Source of the DNA: Sipunculus nudus
Taxonomy: Eukaryota; Annelida; Sipuncula; Golfingiida; Sipunculidae
Reading direction: 5' to 3'
Length of the DNA stretch: 64,000 nt
NCBI GenBank assembly: GCA_026874595.1
Contig: CM049309.1
Location: forward strand, 71,036,926-71,100,925
The number at the start of each line of letters is the position of its first letter. Within the stretch, counting starts at the first letter, position 1. Made by a program: the position numbers and the translations under genes. The notes under the pieces were generated by a model, which was not told where the DNA came from, ran no database searches, and saw nothing but the letters and a program-made list of their open reading frames with translations. Below, one piece after another: positions 37,701 to 52,700 of this stretch.

Positions 37701-40700
37701 ACTGGATTATATTGTGTGCTGTATCCATGAAAAACACTGTGGCTACACAGTCCCACTGATCTGCAGTGAAAGAATGGATGTTTGAAACAAAATATTCATT
37801 TAAATAATATACTCCCCACACAGTGGTTATACATTCCCGTCGTTCTATATCTCCTTTGTTTAAACAGCTGCTTTGTATAGCAAGATTTTCTCAGGTTCAC
37901 CACTAGGGCTGGTACGGGGAAAGAATTATAAGCAGACAAATGAGAGCATGGTATTTTATTGTGCATCCAACTTCATGTTTTGAGTCTGTGATACTCTATT
38001 CTCGTTGGTCTGAGTTTTGGCCCTGTGCCAGCCCTGGTGTTGAATCACAGAAAAATCTGCTAATTAAAGCAAAGTTAAAAGTGAAGGAGATTTGGAATGA
38101 CAGCAGTGTATAAGAAGACTGTAAGGGGTATACTAAAATTAAATGCCCAGGATATAAACATGATAAACTATTGCAGATAACCAATTATTTGCAGGCTGTA
38201 TTGTTCTTTACAAAATAACTGCTTGAACGAACAGATATAAATCATCATTTTCACTGATATGATATCATTATATTACAATTTGTTCAAAAAAGAGCATCAG
38301 AGTTCATTTACAGTAAAAGTTTCACATTTTCTCTGTGCTAATCACCTCCTTCCATCACTTGCTAAATCTATATAATAATAGATCAAATTATAATCTGTCA
38401 TGTTATACAAATTTTAAGTTTGATTATTACCTATTACTGAATAAATCAAATACACTGGTATCTATTAAGAGGGAAACCAACAGCATACTGCACAAATAAT
38501 TTGAGTAAAAGCTTTTGCTAAATATCTGAGGGTACAGTCTATTTTATTAATTTATCATATAGCCAAAGGGAACTAGAATATGAGCATTTTTCATTTATCA
38601 AAATAATGATGCAACTCAGGTATGACACAGGCTAGTGTTCAAATCGCAATACAGGTAGCCTGTATTAACATGTGCCTGAATATTCATGTTTGGCAGAGGT
38701 TCTGACACCAGACTGAATGCTCTTCCCCCCTTTATTTTTTATAAACTTTCTTGCTATGCTTCTAATCTGTTATAGGTAATTACCTGGATCAGTGTACACT
38801 TCAAGGAAGTCCCCTGCAGCCATGGAGAAATCTACATTAGGTGGTAAGTCCCTGGGGCTGACATCGGGGAATGCCACTGGTCGTAGCTGGTCGTTAGTAG
38901 TGTGGTTATTACAGTACTGATGCACCCATGGGTAAATAGTGTATGCGTTTTCTTCCTTACATCTGAAATGGAACCACACAATATTCCTTAATATTCCTAT
39001 CAGATGTGATCAGAAACAAGGCCTACAGGCCTAATGCGAACCTGTGCATTGGGAAATACACCAGTTATAATGCTTCAATGCTGGACCATTACTTTTCATG
39101 TATATGAACAATGCAAGTACTAAACATTTTGAATAAGAAACAATTACACAAACATCACTGCTGAAATTCTGGCATGGGTGCACACAACACAAAAATGATT
39201 GTAGCTGGCACCACCAGTCTTGTATACTTCGAAGCTATCAGAGATATACACATATGCCAATTTTCAGACTGATATTTCAAACTCCTCCTGAGAAATAAGC
39301 AGGGACACGCATTGTGCAAAAATTATTGTAGGTGGCACCACCAGTCTTGTCTATGACAAAGCTCTTCAATATGTATAAATATGCCCAATTTCAGGCTGAT
39401 ATATCAAATTCCTCTGTAGAAATAAGCAGGCGCATACACTGTGCAAAAGTCAATGTACGTGGCACCACCTGTCTTGTAAACGAGAATACCATCAAAGACG
39501 CATAGACAGATCAAAATATCAGTCCAATATATCAAACTTCCCCAGAGTTTGATGCACTGGGCTGACAAGGCTTAGGTGAGTAAGGCAGTTGCCCCCGAGT
39601 GACCTGTGACAAATTGCTGCCTCAAGCTACTGCACTGAGTGAAATCTTGACCTGCACCTGGCTAGACTGAGTGAACTTTTGACCTGTGCCTGGCTGCACT
39701 GAGTGAACTCTTGACCTGCTGCATAATCTGACACAGTTGGCAGTCTGCCAAAGCTATAAATAGATTCAGGCTGAACTTTGGTGCCAAATATGATGCAGTG
39801 AGCAGTCTGCCAAAGCTATAAATAGAATGCAGTTACTGCACTGAGTGAACTCTTGACCTATACCTGGCTGCACTTCTTCCAATCCTGACACTGTGCCAAA
39901 ACTATTTATAGAGCTGACATCATCTTGGCTAATGTCCAACATCAAGGCACTGGCAATCTGCCAATGGTTAACCAAGTGCTGCCATCAGAACACAAAAGTG
40001 TTCCCTACTTGAAATAACTTTGAAATTTATTTTCCCAATACAAAATGCTTTTCAGCTGACTTTTTATAAAAAAGAAATCAGGAATATATGTAAAATTATA
40101 TATGCATACTGAAAGCAAAATTTAAATACAGATATATCTCATTGATGGCAAATTCTTGAATTAAGTTGAGTAGGGATACCAATAATTTATAATCCACATA
40201 CAGTTGTCTTTATATAGCCACTGAGAGCTGATTATCCATGATTGTAACATTGCCTGGTATGATGAATAACTTAAATCATAAATCTAAATTTTTTAAAAGC
40301 TTTTAAAATAACTTTCTTGTCAATATTAACCAAAGATAACCTGAAATCTAAATGTCTAGTGCCATGATTTAATAGATGCTGATAAACTGGTGCCAGGCTA
40401 GGTGTAACAGCATCACACAGCTAACATATATGGTAAAATGACTCAATTCAATCTCCATAATTCAGCCAAAAATCATTCATGTGGAACCATTAATGACAAT
40501 TATTATAAGAATAATTGTAGGAATTATTCTTGTAAAATATTTAACAAACTGGCTTTAGTGGCATCAGTCGAAAAATGTTTCGCAGGTTTATAACTCATAT
40601 AGGATGATACAGCAAACTGGATAAGTTCAGCTTCCTGTAACTCAGCCAAAAGCACTGAACCAAAACCATTTAAACAAACTTGAATTATCAACATCTGAGG

Positions 40701-43700
40701 ATAATTCATGTGTGAGATTTAAGAATTTGGCCTAGTGGTTTTTGAGAAGAAGATCTTTGTAGCCACTGAGCTAAAATGGGCTGTTATGGCATATGACTTA
40801 ATTCAGCTTCCCATAACTTAGCCAAAACTCACTAAAAAGAGACCATTTGAACAAACTTCAGAAAGCACTACCATAGGATCATTTCTGTGCAATATTAAAC
40901 ATTTTGGCCATATGGTTTCAGAGAAGTTTTTTGTAGCCCTCAGTGTGATACAGGCACTGATGACCCTGTACAAAAAAGGCCGATGCAGGTGGCGCCACCA
41001 ATACCTCAATTTCAGATATGACCTATGTGACCAACACTGGCATAAAATTTGGTGATGATAGCTACAGCCCTTTCTGAGATTTAAATTTTTATATGTTTTT
41101 TTACACAGTTTACAAAGTTCAACCTCCTGTATCTCGGCCAAAATCTCTGAACTGGAATCATTCAAACAAACTTGAGAAAGATTGTTCCAGGGATCATTTC
41201 TGTGAAATATTGGACAATTTGGCTGAACACTTTCGGAGAAGAAGATTTTTAAAACTTTTTTAGCTTTTTCCCTATAAAATCTAAGAAAATGCAGTTAGAA
41301 AAAAATAAACAAAATCCGATATAGTTTTTTGGATGACTGATAATTTGCAAAAAATTTGGTTATGCTAGCTCCTGCTATTTTTGAGATAGATATGGTTAAC
41401 ATACAGAGACACACGAGCATGACAGACGACACACGACGGACAATGCCGCACCATCGCATAAGCTCACAGGTTCGCTAAAAATGATCAAAGAGAAATGTGG
41501 TATTTGGCTGGGTGTAAAAATCACTGAGATGTAAAGTAAACTTGTACTGGAAATCACCATTGCCTGCCTCGATACTGAACCAGGTCTTAGGTTACAGGCA
41601 AGATTCAATCAACTGTTTGTATGGTTTGGTAAAACAAATGGCTAGACTTATCAAGATTTTTGCATCTGACAAAATTTAATCCCAAAACATTTCCAAAACC
41701 AAAACTGCACTACTTTTTTTTAAGAATAAATGTCCCTTAAGGCCACAAAAAAATTGTTCTACAGCCTCTATGAACAATAAAAATAGTGCAAGTGGGCATT
41801 TTGTTTTCTTTTTCTTTTCTTTTAGTCCATATTCCATACCTGTAAGAATGCTTTCAGGGAATTAGTGCATTGCCACAAATTAGCAACATTACCAAGGGCC
41901 TTGTCATCATTCGCAAATATAAAAAGTTTGATCCATGAACAAAGTACCCATGTCTCATGGTGCATGCTCAGCTGAATTTTATTAAATTAAAGCAAATGCA
42001 AGATGTAGCTGATTTTAAATTTTTGCAAATACAAAATATTCTTTTTTCTATTGTTTTTTTTTAATATAAATTAGTACTTGAAACGCTAGGAGGAAATGGC
42101 CATGCTATCAAATTCTAAATGTTTGTCAAACTAAGACTGTGCATTTTAACGAACTATATCAAAGATGCAGGAGCTTCTCATGATCAAATATCAAGTATCA
42201 AGCATCAGTATTTCAGCTATGTGACAGGAATTTGTGCGTAAAACAACCTCTCAACTGGGAATGAATGAACCCCAGTCACTTATACAATAAGGAAGAAAGT
42301 GGTGATTAGCTGAAGTATAATAATACAAATTTAATTTATTCAATGAAATTAAATGCTATATAAAATGAAAATGTTCCATTTTCAAATGAGCATAACTCAT
42401 TCTGATAAGCACATATTGCACTGTGTAATACAAGAAAATTGTGACCTGAAACCATTTAATAATGCAGTAAGGAAAAAGACATGATGGGCTTGAGGGCCTT
42501 ATATGAAAGGATACATTTGACCAATCAAAAAAGGTAATTAATAATTCTAAAAACAGGTTAAACATATTTCTAAATGCAAATTCAAAACATTTTAATCTTG
42601 GCTTAAATATACTATTTATGAGATTGAAAATATTATAATTTACAGCTATATACTTAAAATATATAATGCAGAACCCTTGCATTAATTCTACACATTAGTT
42701 GATTCACAATGCTACCTGTCCTCTGGATTAGTCCTTGAATTGCTGTCTAAAATAAAGTTTGGAACATAGGAGTAAAACAGATTTACAATTGAGAAAATAC
42801 AGTTCAAACAATACCAACTATTGTGAACACTTTGTGAATACTGCTGTGTGTGGGTGGGGGGGGGGGGTAAGGTGGGGGGATTGAATGGTGATATGAGAAT
42901 TGCTGCACACCTGTGACAGCATGGTGCTCAACCAGCATGGCATTACTAATAAGGTTACCCAGGCTCGGCTGAAGTGACAAAAAGTGGGCTGATCGACAAT
43001 GCAAGTCAATAGAATGTGCCATGGTCAAAGTTCAGCCATTTATAAGGTACTGATTTTACAATTATGCTAATAAGTAAAAAAAATTAAGAAATTCTGATTT
43101 GATTTCAGTATACAATTAAATCTTAATTAAATAAAGATATATCCTTGGAAAAAATCTCTAGCTTCAACAATTATCTTGTTAGGTGAGTAATTATATTTCC
43201 TGATTTTTTATAAAGTGCATTAAGTTTGAGCCCATAACTTCAATAATTTACACAATATTGACCTAATTTCTAAGATGTACATAAGAAATATATGCAGAAA
43301 TGGTAATGTGAAAAATTAAAAGATTAACAACAGCGATTTTCAAAGTGGGCAGTTTTGAAGTGTAACAATAGGTTTTTACTTGAAAACAATGATTTTTACT
43401 TAATTTCTCGAAGAACAAAATCGCAGTAACCCAATTTTCATCTTGGTAGGAGAACTTGGGGACATCAAAATGTATGTAGGAATTTGGATTCATAGGTCCA
43501 ATGGTTTCAAAACAGGCCTTGTTAACGGCCTGCCCGCTGGACAACTGACAAAGGCCAATCACTACAGCTCAGAGAACTTACAGTCAGTTCAGCTTAAAAC
43601 TGGAACAGTGAATCTGTGAAATGATAAATTTCACAGTCAAAGACTCATTATATAAATTATGAAAAATCAATAATATTAAGTAATTAATATCATGGAGATC

Positions 43701-46700
43701 TAAATGACACATCCTCCAGTATATCACCTAAGTAGTTATTTAATAATAGGCAATTATTCCCAAAATTATTATCAAGGACCTTTATAGCCTCAATTAAGTA
43801 TATTATAAACTTTATATTTAACATATTTTATATATATATATATATATGTGGTATACATACAAAACATGAAGTACTTGACAATTAAAAAACCTAAACTGTA
43901 CCAGTTAGTAAAAGTATGGTAATGTATTGAACTATTGTTTTGGAAGTATTTGAACTATTTAAATTATGGAATGCATACAGTTCAGTATTTGATACTACTA
44001 CCTCCTGCACATTTCCTTTAATACACAGTTTCCTGTTTGATCAGAATAATATATTAAGTGTGGATAATGATGTTAAATGTACCTCCTTTATGTCAAACCC
44101 CCATCCATCATGGACATATATTACACATTAGCTTGAAAGTACTTCAATGATCTGCATAATATTTTGCATGGTCTTACTCAATAAATTCAATTCAATATCT
44201 TACAAGTATCAAAATTTATATGGACCTGCAGATATACTGGCACAGTCATCATCACTGTCTTTCTGTTACCTAAGGGAGACTTCCTGGATTTTTTTAATCA
44301 TAAGACTTCTCTTTAAAGGTGTCCATTCCAATTTTATATGCAATAAACAAGAAAAGTCAATCTGATCTGGTTTGTTTGTCTTTCATGGAAGTAACAGCAG
44401 CAAAAGTTTTGAATATCAGTGGAAAATTTGAGAGACTTCTTAAAAGGACTGATGAGTATAATATAACCAAGAAACACTGACTTTGAGGAATTCATCTATA
44501 TTTGGACTGACCAAACCCTTCATGAAATGCATCAATGAGGACCGTTTGATGACAATACCTCTCATTCTTTTTGAGGTACTGAGTAAAATTCATTTTGGCA
44601 TATTTGCATCTATAACCTTAAAAATGTGTCAAGGCCATTAATACTGAAAAATGATCTAGTAGCCCTTCATAAGATGCACAATGGTGTGAGTTTGGTGGCT
44701 GTGCCTTATTCATTTTGAGTAATTGCTCGAACATCAATTTGGCCTCAGTAACCATGAAACAAGGGACCCATGGGTCACTATGCTCAGCTGAATTTTGGAA
44801 AATATTAGTAACTGCTAAATATTTTTATTTCTTTTGGTTGCATATAATATAATGTAAATTACCATTTGAAAAGCTAAGAGAAAATGGCCCTGCTGAAATG
44901 GACCTCTGTAAATTATAGAATAATGGACATGAGCTAAGCATATGCACTGTGTAATAAATGAAATTTTTGGCCTGAAATCATTTAGTGATGCACCTAGGGA
45001 AAAATGGGCCTACGGTAAGTTTTATATAAAAGTTACATTTCATAAACAAATAATGTGTGAAGGTTATTAAGTTTTCAAAGGTTAAATATGTGGCCATAGT
45101 AGTTAAAAAATAATCCCATGAAGTTTGACCAATATTCCTGATTTTAAAACTAAGTTTAACAGTGTTAATTACACCTAGGATCAGCCAACTTTAAGAGATA
45201 TGAATGAAACACTACAAAGTATTTATATCTTCTTAAATCTTGTTAAATCTATCTTAAATCTATCTCATTTGAATATTAGGATTAAATTCCTGAACAATTT
45301 TTTCTTTAAAAAAATTAAAATTGTCCAAGTCTCAACAAAAAGAATTTATTTAACGTTAAAATTATAAGATTCATCTTGTTTATTAGTCCTGTGTATTGAA
45401 GGGGTAGGTGGGGGGAGGGGTCTCTGTTGTGACTGCTCGTTGCTGAAAAAAATGTGAAATTATAAGATTAATCTTGTTTATAGTACAGGTCTGTCAACAG
45501 AATGGGGGGGGGGGGGGGGGAGAGAGAAAGGCTCCCTGTGGTATTAACTGCAGACAGCCTGATCAAGCTCAACAAGAGTGAGGGCTTGCCCAAGTGATGG
45601 GATTACATAACATCAGGGGAGCATAGGGATGCACTGAATGACCTACAGTCACCAAAGTGGACTGCTTGACAATGTAAGGGAACACAACAAGAGCCTCCAA
45701 AAAAATTCAATAACTAGCCTAATTTTGCAGCTTTTATTTTCAAATTTCAGATTTTATAAGATTAAATCCTTATGTGTACATGCTGTGAAAATTAAATCCA
45801 GAGTACTCACAGGAAAACAAGGGACCTATGGGTCACGGCGCTCAGCTGTTATATATGATAAAAAAATATGATTTAGAAATGAGGCACATGCTGGTTTTAT
45901 GTGGTAATAAAAATAAGCTGTATTATGAGTTGTTGTTGTTTAGCTTATGTATGATTTTGATAGTACTTTGGAGACAGGAAAGAGGATTAATTTCATTTAT
46001 TTTATTAACAAATAGAGTGCAATTGTCACACAGATTTTGACTTGGCCATATAACTTATAAGCAGAACATATAATATAAGAGTATAACTATTTATTAAAAA
46101 AATTACAAATATTGTCCCAAATATAATTTTTATTAAAAATAATCAGAGAATGGTATGATTTTTTTCAAATAAAATATAACTGAAATGATTATTAAAATAA
46201 TATTAAAGAATATATTCATGAATGCATTCATTAATACATTTTAAAAGTATTTGCACTGGTATTCATATACTTTCATTTTTACCTGAATTCCCATTCTTAT
46301 GAAAAAAATTTTATAATGGAGTACATATTCATATTCGTGTTTAAATACAATTTGCCAAGTATTCGCACCATGTCTGGTATTTATTCAGTTTTCACCAAAC
46401 AATGATGTTGAGAATCCAGAATATACAAAATTCACACATTTAAATAATGATCATTTGTACCTGGTTTTATGGCTTTTATTTACTGTGGTTGCCTTTTTGT
46501 TCGCGAGGGTTTTAATTTCGCGATATTCGCGAATGGGAAATAATCGCGAAAAAGAAACCCTCGGGAATTATAGCCGATTTGAGTATGACCTTCTTATTTA
46601 ATGTAGTCAATACTCGTATGGGGATAGGTTGGAACAGTGAGAAATTTTAAAATAAATTACATCCATGCAGATATTTGGAAAACGTTCCCTTAAATTTGAA

Positions 46701-49700
46701 CTAAATGATCTGTGCTGTGTGTACGGGCCCATCATTATATGAGAAGAATATCACAAACTCATGACTTATTCTCATTTTATAATACACACAGGTGTGGCTT
46801 TACCAAAGATTTGATATAGGTTCTGGTGAGATCGCGAAAATGAAATCCTCGCGAAACATAATCAAATGGAGAAATCGCGTAATTTCAGCCTCGCGAATAT
46901 GAGGCCAACCACAGTATATTAAAAAAAATGTAATTTATTCATTTTGGACTAATTTCACATCAATGTTCTAACTAAAGACACAGTAGGAATCTAGATAATA
47001 ATATTATCAACTGCATCTTTGTCTATCTTTAATTTCCTTCATATGATCCCTTATGATTAGTAATGAATAATATGATTTACTTTTTTATCATTAAAATTGA
47101 ACTGAAAAATACTGTAGGTGACTGCATGGTGTTATTTGGAATACGTGACATTCTATCCATCGATACAAGATTCTTATATCATCGGTAACTGCAAGTTAAT
47201 TTCCTGTTATTATCAACTAACAAATTCCTTTTCTATTTTTCTTTAATTTGTTATTAAAAACCAATAAAAATTAATTAATTTATTGTTTATTGGTATGTTG
47301 TTGGTTAAAACTACTAGATGAGTTGGGTTGGACACCTGGATCAACTGTGGCTGGCCATTATATAATAAGCTGCCTGGAGCCCAAGTTTATGCCTCGCCTA
47401 AAGCATGCATAATTTGCTGAAAGTTCAACAAGGTCAATATACAGGTGACTCAAGAGGTGCTACAGAGAGCCAAGGTCTGACATGGTCTCATAAAAACATT
47501 AATAAAAGCTACAATTTTTGGCCAATTTCTTTCAGCTTTTTAAACTAAAAAGCTTAAATCTTTATGTGTGCATGATATGAAAATTATATCAACAGTGCTC
47601 ACAGGAAACAAACATGCCATGGTCAAAGTTTGGCAAAATTTAAGGTACTTATTTTATATTTATACTAATAACTTATAAAATTTGAAAAATTCAGAACTAA
47701 TTTTGGGTATTCAATTGAATCTTGATTAAATAATTTTACATCCCTGACAAAAAATCTCTAGCTTCAGCAATCCTCTTGTTAAGGGAGTAAATATATTTCT
47801 TGATTTTTTACAAAGTGCATTATGTTTGGGCCCATAACTTAAAACAATTACGCAATACTGACATCATTTCTGGCATGTGCATAGATAATGTATAGAAAAA
47901 TATGTATATTATATATGATTAAAGTCAGATCAGTGGTTTTGATATAAGCAGTCTTGAAGTGTAACAATGGGTTTTTAATGGAAAAATGAAGTTTTTCATT
48001 AATATCCTGAAGGTATTAAGTCCTAGTGACCAAATTCTTTGCATGGTAGGGGATTTTTGAGACATCTAATTGCATGCCAAATTTTAGGAACTGAGAGCCG
48101 AAGCTGAGGAGCTGAGCACTTGCAAACTGCATGACACTAGCTTGATGTAAACAATATGTTACACGGGGCTTGAAAACCTGAATAAAATCTACAGTTTTTG
48201 ATCAACTGGTTTAAAATTTTTGGTGTTTACAGACAAAATGCTAACAAAACATGTTGTGAAAATTAAATCCACAGTACTTACAGGAAAAAAACGTGCAATG
48301 GTCAAAGTTGGGCAAAATTTAAGGTACCAATTTTTTATTTTTGTTTATATTTTAAAAAATTTAAAAGATTTTGATCTAATTTTGGGTATACAATTTAATT
48401 TAGATTAATTAAAGTTATATTACTGGAAAAAAAAGTTTATAGCTTTAACATATTTTGTGTTAAGTGATCAAATATCTTTCCTGATTTTTTTACACAATGC
48501 ATTATGTTTGGGCCCATAACTTTTTAAATTTACATAATACAGACATAATTTCTGGCATGTACATAGGAACTATATAGAGGAATAATTATTGTAAATATGA
48601 GGAAAAACAGATGAGTGGTTTTGATATTAGGCAGTCCTGAAGTGTAAAAATAAGTTTTAAATAAAAAATTGAGGTTTTTCCTTAATTTCTAAAAGGAACA
48701 AAGTCGCAAAGACCCAGTTTTCAGCTTGGTAGGAGATCTTGGGGACATCTAACATTATGCCAAATTTTGGATTACTAGGTCTTACGGTTTCAAAACGTGC
48801 CACATCTACAGACGGACGGACGACAGACAATGGACCACGACTATAGCTCAGATGACTTATAGTCAGCTGAGCTAAAAATGTGCCGTGGCCAAAGGTACTG
48901 ATTTAATATTTATGCTAATAACTTAAAACTAGGGCTGAATGACTGGGGGGGGGGGGGGGGGGGGGGGAGTTGCAACACCTATGGATATTAATTCAGAATA
49001 CAGAATAAAATTCAATGGTGCTTACAGGGACTGGTGGGAGTTACAGCACCTCTGCATATACATAAAGGATAACATTTAATTTAAAAGAAATTATTTGAAA
49101 TATTTAAAAACATGCAGAGAGATGGAAAACAAAGCAAATAACTTTAATTTCCATTCTACTGAGACAGGAAAATATTGAACAAATATTTGCATATGATCCT
49201 ATTTTTTCTTTTGTTAAGTCATTTTTTTAAGTTTATCAATTTTACTATATATTTGCAGTATATCATATATATCTGAATATTTGAATTGATTCACAAATCT
49301 AAATTGCATCAACATTCATACTTAATTTAGTCAGGTAACATCAAATTATGCACACAGATATATATATATATATATTTTTATAAAATATTTTTAATTTTGC
49401 AAAGCAATACTATATATGAAAATAACACTCCAGATTTCACAATTTAAATTGAACCTTTATTTATCCATGATTCGCTTCATATATTATCAAATTATGCCTA
49501 CTGATGGGTTAAATTATATTTTGTATAATTATTTAAAAGGAAATAATTTCTTTAAAATGCTACATCAGATCAACATGGCATCTATTGGATTACTTCTTGA
49601 ATTAATATTTCAAGAAAAGTTGTGCACATTGGATCAAAAGCAGCTTTACATTTAAAGAAATACAGTTGACAATAACAAACCATGTATTGCAATATAATTG

Positions 49701-52700
49701 GTGAGGTGGTGCTGGTGTGTGTGTGGGGGGGGGGGGGGACTGGGGGGGGGGGGATGTTAGGGTAGGGCCCATGAGAATAAGTGTATGTTTATTACAGCAG
49801 GGCTGTTCTGCCAGTGCTGCATCACTTATAAGGTTACCAAGGCAAGGCTATAGTGAGCAAGAGTGGGGTCTTGGATGTACAAAATGCAAATACATTAGAG
49901 CATCTGAAAACTTCAATAATGTGGTAATAAATATAAGCTGTATTATGAGTTGTTGTTGTTTAGCTTATGTATGATTTTGATAGTACCTTTGGAGACAGTG
50001 AAGAGGATTGATTTCATTTATTTGATTAACAAATGGAGTACTATTGTCACACAGATTTTGACTTGGCCATATAACTTATAAGCAGAACATATTATATAAA
50101 AGTTTAATTATTTATTAAAAAAATTTACAAATATTGTCCCAAATACAATTTTTATTAAAAATAATAAAAGAATCGTATGATTTTTAACTGAAATGAGTAC
50201 ATATTCACATTCGTGTTTAAAAACAATTGCAAAGTATTCGCACCATGTCTGGTATTTGTTCAGTTTTCACCAAACAATGATGTTGAGAATCCAGAATATA
50301 CAAAATTCACACATTTAAATAATGATCATAAGTACCTGGTTTTATGGCTTTTATTTAAATTAAAAAAAATAAATGTAATATATTCATTTTGGACTAATTT
50401 CACATCACTGTACACACTAGACACAGCAGGAATCTAGATTAATATTATCAACTACATCTTTGTCTATCATTAATTTCTTTCATATGATCCCTAATAATTA
50501 GTAATGAATAATATGATTTACTTTTTTATCATTAAAATTGAACTGGAAAATACCATAGATGACTGCATGGTGTTATTTGAAATCATGACATTCTATCCAT
50601 CGATACAAGATTCTTATATCATCAGTAACTGCATGTTAATTTCCTGTTATTATAAACTAACAAATTCCTTTTCTATTTTTCTTTAATTTGTTATTAAAAT
50701 CCAATAAAAATTAATAAATTTATTGTTTATTGTTATGTTGTTGGTTAAAACTACTGGATGAGTTGGGTTGGACACCTGGATCAACAGTGGCTGGCCATAA
50801 GCTGCCTGGCTGCCCCAGTGTATGCGTTGCCTCAAGCATGCATAATTTGTTGAAAGTTCAACAAGGTCAACATACAGGTGACTCAAGAGGGGCTGGAGAG
50901 GGCCAAGGTCTGACATGGTCTCATAAAAACATTAATAAAAGCTACAATTTTTAGCCAATTTCTTTCAGCTCTAAACTAAAAAGCTAAAACCATATGTGTG
51001 CATGATATATAATTATATCAACAGCGCTCACAGGAAACAAACGTGCCATGGCCAAAGTTGGGCAAAATTAAAGGTACTAATTTTTTATTTATACTAATAA
51101 CTTATAAAATTTGAAAAATTCAGAACTAATTTTGGGTATTCAATTGAATCTTGATTAAATAATTTTACATCCCTGACAAAAAATCTCTAGCTTCAACAAT
51201 CCCCTTGTTAAGGGAGTAAATATATTTCTTGATTTTTTACAAAGTGCATTATATTTGAGCCCATAACTTAAAACAATTAAGCAATACTGACATCATTTCT
51301 GGCATGTGCATAGAGAATGTATAGAAAAATATGTATATTATATATGATTAAAGTCAGATCAGTGGTTTTGATATCAGGCAGTCTTGAAGTGTAACAATGG
51401 GTTTTTAATGGAAAAATGAAGTTTTTCATTAATATCCTGAAGGTATTAAGTCCTAGTGACCAAATTCTTGGCATGGTAGGGGATTTTGGAGACATCTAAT
51501 TGTATGCCAAATTTTAGGAACTGAGAGCTGAAGCTGGGGAGCTGAGCTCTTGCAAACTGCATAACACTAGCTTGATGTAAATAATATGTTACATGGTGCT
51601 TGAAAACCTGAATAAAATCTACAGTTTTTGATCAACTTGTTTAAAATTTTTGGTGTTAACAGACAAAATGCTAACAAAAACACGCTGTGAAAATTAAATC
51701 CACAGTACTTATAGAAAAAAAATGTGCCATGGTCAAAGTAGGACAAAATTTAAGGTACCAATTTTTATTTTTTTTGGATATTTTAAAAAAATTAAAAGAT
51801 TTTGATCTAATTTTGGGTATACAATTTAATTTTGATTAATTAAAGTTATATTACTGGAAAAAAAGTCCATAGCTGTAACATATTTTGTGTTAAGTGATCA
51901 AATATCTTTCCTGATTTTTTACAAAATGCATTATGTTTGGGCCCATAACTTTTTAAAATTATATAATACACACCTAATTTCTGGCATGTACATAGGAACT
52001 ATATAGAGGATTATTTATGGTAAATATGAGGAAAAACAGATGAGTGGTTTTGATATTAGGCAGTCCTGAAGTGTGAAAATAGGTTTTTAATAAAGAATTG
52101 AGGTTTTTCCTTAATTTCTCAAAGGAACGAAGTCGCAAAGACCCAGTTTTCGGCTTGGTAGGAGATCTTGGGGACATCTAACATTATGCTGAATTTTGGA
52201 TTCTTAGGTCTTAATGTTTCAAAACGTGCCACATCTGTGGACGGACGGACAGACGGATGGACGACGGACAATGGACCACGACTATAGCTCAGATGACTTA
52301 TAGTCAGCTGAGCTAAAAATGCATGAAGGTCACCCTTATTCATACTAAACCTAGGTGCACCCATGGGGTGCATCTATGTTGTAAAATATGGTGAGTATAT
52401 GTTGGTTTGTTTTCAATTTATTGCTCTAACACCCTATCTTAGGGTTTGCAGGTTTTATCCAACACCTGGGTTGAAGTGAGATTTTACTGGGTTTTACCAA
52501 GATAAATGCCAGGCTGGGTAAAATAGGTTTCACCCAGGATTCCTAAGCTTACCCCTAATTAACCCTGCACAAAGGGAGGGTCAGTGTTTTCCCTTGATTC
52601 TGTGTGTTTGTGTGAGTGCATGTATGTCTGGAAGATATCTGGAAACAATATAACAGACGTTGAAATTTATCATACAGGCTGGTATTGTGAAAGCAGGGCT

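Larger units (their letters stand above)
34745..38783 (-). other. CARNMT1 introns 5-7 (between exons 5 and 8)
   Basis: Introns of 1537 bp (34745-36281), 1261 bp (36386-37646) and 1023 bp (37761-38783). They are AT-rich with no nested gene or clear transposon. Exons 6 and 7 interrupt this span. Confidence 0.85.
45890..48880 (+). repeat. Segmental duplication, copy A (~3.0 kb)
   Basis: Copy A is directly repeated as 49910-52318. It matches from TAAGCTGTATTATGAGTTGT at about 45914 through to the hairpin at 48842-48878. Copy A has an extra 432 bp MITE (46483-46914) and about 140 bp near 46170-46310 that copy B lacks. Confidence 0.9.
49910..52318 (+). repeat. Segmental duplication, copy B (~2.4 kb)
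   Basis: Direct repeat of 45890-48880. It lacks the MITE and keeps one TA at 50356-50357. Divergence is by scattered substitutions and small indels. Confidence 0.9.

Noticed and set aside
38630-38660. tRNA-like B-box word (GTTCAAATC)
   Set aside because: No matching A box at the right distance and no cloverleaf could be drawn; it lies next to CARNMT1 exon 5.
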